DNA of 64,000 bases from Variovorax sp. N23 (GTDB taxonomy: Bacteria > Pseudomonadota > Gammaproteobacteria > Burkholderiales > Burkholderiaceae_C), in NCBI RefSeq assembly GCF_025486315.1, contig NZ_JAOOPY010000001.1, positions 62,001 to 126,000 of the forward strand, in the 5' to 3' direction. The position numbers were made by a program, and so were the translations under genes. Position 1 is the first letter of the stretch. The number at the start of each line of letters is the position of its first letter. Shown in pieces: positions 58,301-64,000 of this stretch. The notes under the pieces are model-generated. The model ran no database searches and was not told the DNA's origin. It saw only the letters and a program-made list of their open reading frames with translations.

Positions 58301-61300
58301 CGGCCATGCGCATCGCCCGGTCGACGTGCATCGGCTGCATGTAGCGGTCGATGCGTGGCAGCAGCGTGTCGACGTCCTCGTCCGCCGTGGTCGCGAAGGT
58401 GAAGCGTGCCGTCGCGCCCGGCGCGATCTGCAGGCGCACCCGCAGGCAGGCGATCGGGTCGAGTCCGTTGACCGGCGCGCCGGCGACGTCGACCGGTTGG
58501 GCCTCGAGCAGGGGCGTCGCCAGCGTGTGGTTGCGGCCGATGAAGGCGCGTCGGTCGGTCAGGCAGTCGACCGACAGCACATGCGCATCGGTCGAGGCCA
58601 GGAAATGCGCCACGACCACCACCGCGTCGCCCTGCAGCCGCGGCTTGCGCGACAGGATCAGGGCGCGCAGCGACGGCTCCCAGCGCGTCTGGACGAACAG
58701 GTTGGCGAAGGCCGGATGCGCCTCGTCGGCCTTAGGCAGGGACAGCACCGGCTCGAAGTAGGACACGAGTTCCAGCGTGCGCGCCGTGTCGCCGCTGTTG
58801 TGCAGGGTGACGGTGCGCAGCTCGGTGTCGTCCTCCGGGCTGATGAGCACGGTGATGCGGGTCTGCAGGCCGGCACCGCTCGCCTCGAACTGGGCCTGGT
58901 CGGCCAGGAAGCGGGTGCGGTAGGTCCAGCCCGGGCCCGGCGCGGGCAGGGCCGTGAGCGAGGTGGGCGCCAGCTGCCCGACGTCGCGCACGAAGAAGAA
59001 GGTGCCGTGGCCGTCGCGCAGCGGGTCGTCGCGCCAGCGCGTCACGTTGAAGGCGTGCCAGCGACTCACGCCGGCACCGTTGGCGCGCAGCGCCACGGTG
59101 TAGCGGCCGTTCGACAGCAGGTGCGTGGGCTGGAAGCCCGACGCCATCGGGTCGACCAGGCGCGGCTGGTGCGACGGCGCTACGTCGGCCGTGCTGGGCT
59201 CGGGCGGCGGCCGCGGGTCGGCGCTGCGGATGATCTGGCGTGGCGTGCGCTCGTGCAGCATCGCGGCGTGGGCCTGCACCAGCGGCGCGCTGCCGAACCA
59301 GCGTTGCGGCGCACCGCAGCGCAGCACGTTGCACAAGGCCACCAGCGACATGCCCTGGTGGTGCGCCATGAAGTTGCGCACCACGGTCAGCGGCTCGCCC
59401 TCGGGCTGCCGCGACAGGGTGAAGTCGACCGCATCGAAGAAGCCGAAGTCGCCCCGGGCGCCGAGCGACTCGAGCCGGCGCAGGTTGGCGACGGCGTCGC
59501 CGGGGGCGAACAGCGCGGCCATGGCGCTGGCATAGGGCGCGACCACACGGTCGGCCGGCGGCGTACGGCGCAGCGCGAGCCGGGGCACGCCGAAGGGCGA
59601 GTACTGGTAGGCCAGCGAATGGTCGCGCGCGAAGTACGCGGATTCGGACACGCCCCAGGGCAGGCCCTGCGCGCGGCCGAAGGCCTGCTGCTCGCGCACG
59701 GCCGCGAGGTTGGCGACCTGCAGCAGCCCGTCGTCGGGCTCGGCCATGACCAGCGCGGGCATCAGGTACTCGAACATCGAGCCCGACCACGATTTCAGTC
59801 CCGGCTGTGCGCCCACCGACAGGAAGGGCCGGCCCAGCGCCATCCAGTGGCGGCGCGGCACGTCGCCCTTGGCGATGGCGAGAAAGCTCAGCAGGCGCGA
59901 TTCGGAGGCGAGCAGGTCGTAGTAGCTCGCGTCGAGCACGTCGTCGTCGACGCGCAGGCCGATGTGGAAGAGATGGCGCTTCGGGTCGTAGAGGCCGCGG
60001 AAGTCCATGCCGTGGCACAGCGTCTCGCAGCGCGCGGCGATCGAGCGGAGCGCGTCGCCGGTCGCCGTGTCGGCGGCGTCGGCGGCGTCGGCGCCGGCCG
60101 CGAAGCCGCGGCAGGCCTGCGCTACCGCCAGCAGGTGGCCGGCCAGGTTGCCGCTGTCCACGCTCGACACATAGGCCGGCTGCAGCACCGCGAGCGTCTG
60201 CGTGTCGTACCAGTTGTAGAGATGGCCGCGGTGCCTGGCGAGGCGGTCGACGCTGTCGAGCGTGGCGGCCAGGCGCGCGGCGAGCGCCGCGTCGTCGAGC
60301 CAGCCGAAGTCGCGCGCGCAGCAGCTCGCCAGCAGGTACATGCCGATGTTGGTGGGCGAGGTGCGGTGCGCGAGGCTCGCTTCGGGTTCGAGCTGGAGGT
60401 TGTCGGGCGGCAGGTGGTGGTCGGCCGCGCTCACCGCGTGCTCGAAGAAGCGCCAGGTGTCGCGCGCCAGTGTCTCCAGGTAGGCGTGCTGGTCGGCGGG
60501 CAAGGCGCCGTGGTCGACCGCCGGCACACGGCTCGCCCACCAGGCGGCGATGGGTGCCAGCGCCCACAGGCCGAAAAGCAGCAGGCCGGCCAGCGGGTGC
60601 GGGCTCCACAGCGCGGCGACGGCGAGCGCGATGCACAGCGCGCTGACCGGCATGCCGCCGCGCACGAAAGAGGCCAGCCGGTAGCGCGCCTGCGCCTGCG
60701 ACTGTGCGGCGGTGGTCCATTCGAGCAGGCGGCGCCGGCTCGCGGCGAGGCGCCAGAGGGCGCGCAGCGTGGCATCGACCAGCAGCCGGGTCTGCGCCGC
60801 GAGCTGCGTGAACTGCCAGGCCGCGCCGGCCAGTGCGCGTCCGAGCTCGGTCAGTCCGACCACGAAGAAATGGCGCAGCGCGATCGAGCGGCGCGTGGGC
60901 ACCAGCCCCGCGAGCGCACCGAGCGACGGCCCGAGGGCGAGCGCCGCGGCCACGGCGCCGAAGGCCCAGGCGAGCGGCAGCGCGTCGGTGAAGACGGTCA
61001 CGGCGAGCAGCGCAAAGGCGGCCGGCACCACCAGCGCACGCCGCAGGTTGTCGCTCATCTTCCAGAGTCCGAGCGCGTCGATGCCGAAGCGGCCTGCCCG
61101 CGCCATCAGCGGCAGCAGTTGCCAGTCGCCGCGGGTCCAGCGGTGGATGCGCGAGGCGGCCACGCCGGCGTGGTGCGGGTGGTCCTCGATCAGCACCAGG
61201 TCGCTCACCACCGCGCAGCGCGCGATGCTGCCTTCGATCAGGTCGTGGCTGAGCACCGCGCCGTCGGGCAGGCGGCGGTCGAGCGTGGCGTGCACCGCGC

Positions 61301-63506
61301 GCACGTTCAGCAGGCCCTTGCCGGTGAAGGAGCCGGTGCCGAACAGGTCCTGGTAGATGTCCGATGCGCCGCTGCTGTACGGGTCGAGCCCGCATTGGCC
61401 GGCGAACATCCAGTGGAAGGCCGAGCGCTCCTCGCGCGTCGGGAAGGGCGTGACGACGCGCGGCTGCAGGATGCCGAAGCCGGCGACGACGCGTTGCGTG
61501 GTCGGATCGATCTGCGGTGCGTTCAGCGGATGGGCCGCGATCGCGACCAGCTCGCGCAGCGTGCCGGGCGGCAGGCCGGTGTCGCTGTCGAGCGTCAGCA
61601 CGTAGGCGATGCCATCGGCCAGCCGCAGGCCGGGCGCCATCGGCGCGAAGCCCTCGGCGTCGCCGGCGGCGATCAGGCGCAGCAGCATCTCCAGCTTGCC
61701 GCGCTTGCGCTCCCAGCCGATCCAGCGCTGCTCGGTGTCGCTCCAGCGGCGCGGGCGGTGCAGCAGCAGGAAGCGCGGCGGCGCGCCCGTGTCGACCGGG
61801 TACGTGGCGTTCAATCGGGCGATGCGCGCGAGCGCGTCGTCGAGCAGCGCGCCGTCGTCGGGTTGCATGGCCTGCGGCGCGTCGGCCCAGTCGGTCAGCA
61901 GCGCGAACTGCGCATGCGGCTCGCGGTTCGCGAGCCAATGCAGTTCGAGTCGCTGCGCCAGCTGTTCGTTGGCGTCGACCGAGCCGAGCAGGGTGGGGAT
62001 GACGACCAGCGCGCGGTGTGCCGCCGGAATGCCCGCGGCGAAGTCCAGCCGCGGCAGGGGCTGCACCCGAGTCGATTCCGCGACGATGCGGTTCACCAGC
62101 GCGATCACCGCCTCCGACAGCGGCCACGCCATCAGCAGCAAGGCGACGACCGTCGCGACGCCCGGTTCGTCGCGCCCCGCACGGTGCAGACCGTGGACCA
62201 CGAGCGCGAGCAGCAGCGCCGTACCGAGTGCGATGCAGCCGAGGTACGTCGGCAGACGCCAGGCCCGTGTCGTGGCGGCGGCCGCGCGTCGTACGGGCGG
62301 CCCCGTGTAGGCCACTGCGAGCGCGGCGAGCAGGGCGGCCCGACCCGGGCCGAAGAGGTGGTAGCCGGCCGTGAGGTCGGCACCGGTGCCCGGATCGCGG
62401 GGTGCGACGCTCGCCCGGGCCCGCTGCAGCACCGCTTCGGCCACGCTGCGTTCGGTGCGTCCGCTGATGCGCGCCACCTGCTCCATGGCATGCGTGATCT
62501 GCTGGCGCGTGAGTTCGCTCTCCTGCGCAAAGCTCGGCAATTCGCGCAGCACCCGTAGCGAACGGCTCACCGGTTCGATCAGGTCGGCCCATTCGACCTG
62601 GCCGATCATGCGCAGCGTGGTGATGATGTTGCCGACCGTCAGGTTGGCGGCGGCCTGATCGGTCTGGGCCTGGTCGATCAGCGCCGGTCCGTGGGGGCAG
62701 TGGTGTTCGGTCCAGGCGACGAGCGCCGGCGGTCGCGCGGTGCGTTCGCCGGGCAGGCGTTGCCACAGCTGGGTGCAGTAGCTGTGTTCCAGTCCCCGCT
62801 CACGGATGGTGGCGAACAGCACGTCGAGGTCGCCCGCCGACAGCGTCTCGGCGCTGTCCCAGACGGCATGCGCCAGCTCGCGCGCCACCTTGTTCTGCGC
62901 GATGCTCTCCGCCACGCGGCGCAGGTTCTCCAGCAGCACCACGCGCAGGGTGGTGGGCAGTGCCCACAGCTCGCCCAGCGTGAGTTCGTCGACGTCCTGG
63001 TAGGCGTCGAGGAAGGCGGTGAAGAGATCGCTGTTGAGCACGCTGTCGGTGTGCGCGACGTACGCCCACGCGATGCCGTAGACGCGCGGCAACCCGGCCA
63101 GCGGTGCTTCGGCCAGCTTCGGCAGGCGTGCGTAATAGCTGCGCGGCACGCCTTCGCGGATCTGCTGGAGTTGCGCCTCGACCAGATGGAAGTTGTCGAG
63201 CAGCCACTCGGCCGCAGGCGACACGTAGCGTCCGCTCTGCGAAATCAGCGCGATGTAGTCGAAGGCGCCGCGCAGCGACGCCAGGTTCTCGTCGACGCGG
63301 GGGAAGAAGGGCGCATTGCCGCGCGCGGGGCCCTGCGCCTCGACCGGCTGCGCGCGGGCGAGGCTGCGCCCATGCTGGCGGAAGCGCTGCAGGCCGAAAA
63401 GTTCGGCGCGGATGGGGGGCTGGACCGGCGCGTGCGGCCGGTTGAGGAGCTGGCGGGCGTAGTCGCTGAGCGAAGCGAGGCGGTCGATCACCGCGGTGTC
63501 GCTCAC
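55302..63506 (-). CDS. ndvB: Cyclic beta-1,2-glucan synthase (NdvB/ChvB)
   Basis: 2734 residues from GTG at 63506, close to rhizobial NdvB/ChvB (about 2800). Order: N-terminal cytosolic region; membrane helices near 415-475; a GT84 glycosyltransferase domain with D640-S-D642 (TLDSDTGLPPG) and RWTRGDWQ; more helices to about 1000; a glycoamylase-like domain; and C-terminal GH94 phosphorylase domains with GTGDWNDGM at about 2408-2415, the site of the catalytic Asp. It polymerises and cyclises glucose from UDP-glucose into periplasmic glucan. The convergent perM-like gene ends 12 bases away. Confidence 0.95.
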   Translation of the reverse strand: MSDTAVIDRLASLSDYARQLLNRPHAPVQPPIRAELFGLQRFRQHGRSLARAQPVEAQGPARGNAPFFPRVDENLASLRGAFDYIALISQSGRYVSPAAEWLLDNFHLVEAQLQQIREGVPRSYYARLPKLAEAPLAGLPRVYGIAWAYVAHTDSVLNSDLFTAFLDAYQDVDELTLGELWALPTTLRVVLLENLRRVAESIAQNKVARELAHAVWDSAETLSAGDLDVLFATIRERGLEHSYCTQLWQRLPGERTARPPALVAWTEHHCPHGPALIDQAQTDQAAANLTVGNIITTLRMIGQVEWADLIEPVSRSLRVLRELPSFAQESELTRQQITHAMEQVARISGRTERSVAEAVLQRARASVAPRDPGTGADLTAGYHLFGPGRAALLAALAVAYTGPPVRRAAAATTRAWRLPTYLGCIALGTALLLALVVHGLHRAGRDEPGVATVVALLLMAWPLSEAVIALVNRIVAESTRVQPLPRLDFAAGIPAAHRALVVIPTLLGSVDANEQLAQRLELHWLANREPHAQFALLTDWADAPQAMQPDDGALLDDALARIARLNATYPVDTGAPPRFLLLHRPRRWSDTEQRWIGWERKRGKLEMLLRLIAAGDAEGFAPMAPGLRLADGIAYVLTLDSDTGLPPGTLRELVAIAAHPLNAPQIDPTTQRVVAGFGILQPRVVTPFPTREERSAFHWMFAGQCGLDPYSSGASDIYQDLFGTGSFTGKGLLNVRAVHATLDRRLPDGAVLSHDLIEGSIARCAVVSDLVLIEDHPHHAGVAASRIHRWTRGDWQLLPLMARAGRFGIDALGLWKMSDNLRRALVVPAAFALLAVTVFTDALPLAWAFGAVAAALALGPSLGALAGLVPTRRSIALRHFFVVGLTELGRALAGAAWQFTQLAAQTRLLVDATLRALWRLAASRRRLLEWTTAAQSQAQARYRLASFVRGGMPVSALCIALAVAALWSPHPLAGLLLFGLWALAPIAAWWASRVPAVDHGALPADQHAYLETLARDTWRFFEHAVSAADHHLPPDNLQLEPEASLAHRTSPTNIGMYLLASCCARDFGWLDDAALAARLAATLDSVDRLARHRGHLYNWYDTQTLAVLQPAYVSSVDSGNLAGHLLAVAQACRGFAAGADAADAADTATGDALRSIAARCETLCHGMDFRGLYDPKRHLFHIGLRVDDDVLDASYYDLLASESRLLSFLAIAKGDVPRRHWMALGRPFLSVGAQPGLKSWSGSMFEYLMPALVMAEPDDGLLQVANLAAVREQQAFGRAQGLPWGVSESAYFARDHSLAYQYSPFGVPRLALRRTPPADRVVAPYASAMAALFAPGDAVANLRRLESLGARGDFGFFDAVDFTLSRQPEGEPLTVVRNFMAHHQGMSLVALCNVLRCGAPQRWFGSAPLVQAHAAMLHERTPRQIIRSADPRPPPEPSTADVAPSHQPRLVDPMASGFQPTHLLSNGRYTVALRANGAGVSRWHAFNVTRWRDDPLRDGHGTFFFVRDVGQLAPTSLTALPAPGPGWTYRTRFLADQAQFEASGAGLQTRITVLISPEDDTELRTVTLHNSGDTARTLELVSYFEPVLSLPKADEAHPAFANLFVQTRWEPSLRALILSRKPRLQGDAVVVVAHFLASTDAHVLSVDCLTDRRAFIGRNHTLATPLLEAQPVDVAGAPVNGLDPIACLRVRLQIAPGATARFTFATTADEDVDTLLPRIDRYMQPMHVDRAMRMAATLAQVRLRDLAIDPVKTRALQDLTTILTYTTPRVMSDRGPIDLRQIWRFGISGDKPIVLVRIHSMIGIGLVNTLLRAQPWWGFGGVACDLVVLNGEPGSYLMPLQREIEGVRSRVSLETQNSFPRNDAAGFYLLRDAEVAPSERAALSTLARAIFNADGRTLDAQVAGLREAATPAGAATAVPHTPLALLPPPTRIDDGAQTPQGGFDAASGEFRFEVDLDRRTPKPWVNVIANAGFGFQVSESGTGYTWAVNSRMHQLTPWSNDPVQDPAFEHYLLQDLDTRELLPLTPASRGASTARHRVRHGQGYSVFECLHRGMVLETTFFADRDERMKLVQVTVRNASSGRRRLRALAMVEWQMGAARGERRTVHSWKGDDLPAVFGQQRESSAGFGGSTAFVALAGIDAPSQWTCERSEFFAGHGGIEVPDTLGQRAGSGLDACAAIAGEFTLAVGEHATFSFMLGQADDADAAVALAQRWQTRDVAGALAHARGFWDDLLGRLQVRTPDPLFDALVNRWLIYQTLVCRLWSKAGFYQAGGAFGFRDQLQDAMAFALTDPARLREQIVVNTARQFPEGDVQHWWHMPGGAGVRTHFSDDLLWLPYAVAHYVEVSGDTGLLDDEVPFIDGPGIPDGAEDAYYAPRLSSQTASVYEHGARAIDRSLAVGVHGLPLMGTGDWNDGMNRVGHEGRGESVWLAWFLCSVVERYAPIAEARGEAERAERWRIARQGWITALHEAGWDGAWFRRAFFDNGAPLGSASNDECRIDLIAQAWSVLSGASDAAHTQPALAEMKAQLHDPQAGLLRLLDPPLAHSANNPGYIQAYPPGVRENGGQYSHAAVWALMAQALSGDTEAAWESFEGLSPAHRARHPERGPAYELEPYVMAGDIYSAAPYVGRGGWSWYTGSAAWLHRAAVETLLGLVVRGDRLSITPRVPSHWPGFEMVLRLGGRVLRLQQGDARTRGIALAPGSWIDWRSLRSEDTEGAPSADRPDTVWLSVSDGD

Positions 63507-63509
63507 CGG

Positions 63510-63728
63510 TCAGGCAGCGATGGCGAATCCGATGCCGACGACGACCGCCACGCAGGCGAGCGTGACGATGTGCCCCGCAGCGATCGCACGAACGTGCTGA
63601 AGGCGGCAGCGTGCCATCGACCAACGCCCGTGCGCCGTCGCGCATTGCTGCATGTGGGACGCCAGCGCATCGAAATCGCTTCGTATGAAGTCGATGTTCG
63701 ACGGGGCGAGCGAGTGCGGATAAGACAT
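63510..63728 (-). CDS. Small single-pass membrane protein coupled to ndvB
   Basis: 72 residues from ATG at 63728, with AGGAA about eight bases upstream. Residues 1-47 are polar, with two Cys and several His; residues 48-71 (AIAAGHIVTLACVAVVVGIGF) form one hydrophobic helix at the extreme C-terminus. I know of no family for it. Its stop is three bases before the ndvB GTG, and ndvB has no Shine-Dalgarno of its own, so ndvB translation may depend on ribosomes finishing this gene. An accessory role for the glucan synthase is possible. Confidence 0.6.
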   Translation of the reverse strand: MSYPHSLAPSNIDFIRSDFDALASHMQQCATAHGRWSMARCRLQHVRAIAAGHIVTLACVAVVVGIGFAIAA

Positions 63729-63900
63729 GACACGGTTCCTGTGAAGACGTTGTTTCAACCACCGCGCGAGAGAGAGCGAAAGCCACTGACGTAACAGACA
63801 GGGTACTCCCCATGTCAAGTCGCCTCGGCACGTCGAGGCACAGGTCCACGTGTAGGAGGGCACGCACTCTTTTTGAGGGTGCACTGCCCGAGTGCCGGTG

Positions 63901-64000
63901 TCAGCCGGTGTTGCGCAGCCCGGCCGCCACCCCGTTGATCGAGATGTGGATGCCGCGCTGCAGCCGCTCGCCGCCTTCGCCGGCGCGGTAGCGCCGCATC
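63901..64000 (-). CDS. ppc: Phosphoenolpyruvate carboxylase, C-terminal end only
   Basis: The last 33 codons are visible; the start lies beyond the window. The end reads [20 protein letters not shown], the conserved Ppc C-terminus whose final RNTG takes part in catalysis. The enzyme forms oxaloacetate from phosphoenolpyruvate and bicarbonate. The 172-base gap to the small membrane gene shows only weak hairpins around 63869-63890 and no sure terminator. Confidence 0.9.
   Translation of the reverse strand, partial: MRRYRAGEGGERLQRGIHISINGVAAGLRNTG

Noticed and set aside
55872..62558. 2228-residue open frame on the plus strand opposite ndvB
   Set aside because: It is antisense to a fully supported NdvB. 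Its protein is dominated by Arg, Ala, Gly, His and Val with no domain, as expected from the complement of GC-rich codons.
63840..63900. Terminator downstream of ppc
   Set aside because: Several short inverted repeats around GTGCAC and GAGTGC can be drawn but none is dominant and the A-run is inside a loop; not called.

Overview
The window is GC-rich, densely coded chromosomal DNA with no gene-free gap above about 215 bases. It carries core genes of a betaproteobacterium: valS, galU, cysM, argH, queF, dinB, dctA and the 3' end of ppc. Protein sequences and gene order (bcsD-bcsP-bcsA-bcsB-bcsZ-bcsC; argH next to an AlgZ/AlgR pair; tRNA-Leu beside cysM) point to Burkholderiales, most likely Comamonadaceae close to Variovorax. 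This taxonomic call is made by eye from protein character; no database search was run. I see no insertion sequence, prophage, integrase or CRISPR array, so the region reads as chromosomal backbone.

Layout. (1) 1-2586: two c-di-GMP enzymes (PAS-GGDEF, cut by the window edge, and GGDEF-EAL). They converge on (2) a cellulose synthesis operon on the minus strand, 13396-2612: bcsD, bcsP, bcsA, bcsB, bcsZ, bcsC. BcsA has an intact PilZ c-di-GMP site. (3) 13609-17245: small DUF3606 and unknown genes, tRNA-Leu(CAA), cysM, a Nudix hydrolase, a TusA-like protein and an SGNH hydrolase. (4) 17226-21078 minus: galU and valS. (5) 21209-24614 plus: yaaA, a prolyl-4-hydroxylase-like oxygenase, an alpha/beta hydrolase and queF. 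(6) 24685-25733: a two-gene signalling unit, a stand-alone receiver plus a DHp-like protein without a recognisable ATPase core. (7) 25879-31877: a purine nucleoside permease family lipoprotein, a DUF2459 protein, dinB, dctA and an alpha-ketoglutarate-permease-like transporter. (8) 31999-40905: pbpC, a small Asp-rich repeat lipoprotein, a DUF2164 protein and a 2004-residue alpha-2-macroglobulin with a CLEQ thioester. (9) 41038-50528: a GT4 glycosyltransferase, opgC, a second SGNH hydrolase, a membrane protein with a helical tail, and a minus-strand operon GT2 - UDP-glucuronate decarboxylase - UDP-glucose dehydrogenase - rhomboid/TPR protein. (10) 50743-64000: argH, AlgZ-like kinase, AlgR-like regulator, a PerM-family transporter, a 2734-residue cyclic beta-1,2-glucan synthase with a small membrane protein encoded 3 bases upstream, and the ppc 3' end.

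The unifying theme is UDP-glucose and the cell surface. GalU makes UDP-glucose. BcsA polymerises it to cellulose under c-di-GMP control, NdvB to periplasmic cyclic glucan (a possible substrate class for OpgC), and Ugd plus the decarboxylase would turn it into UDP-glucuronate and UDP-xylose for glycosyltransferases. PbpC with A2M, and the AlgZ/AlgR-like pair, add envelope maintenance and regulation. The least explained items are the receiver/DHp-like pair, the small membrane protein coupled to ndvB, and the rhomboid-TPR protein ending the UDP-sugar operon.
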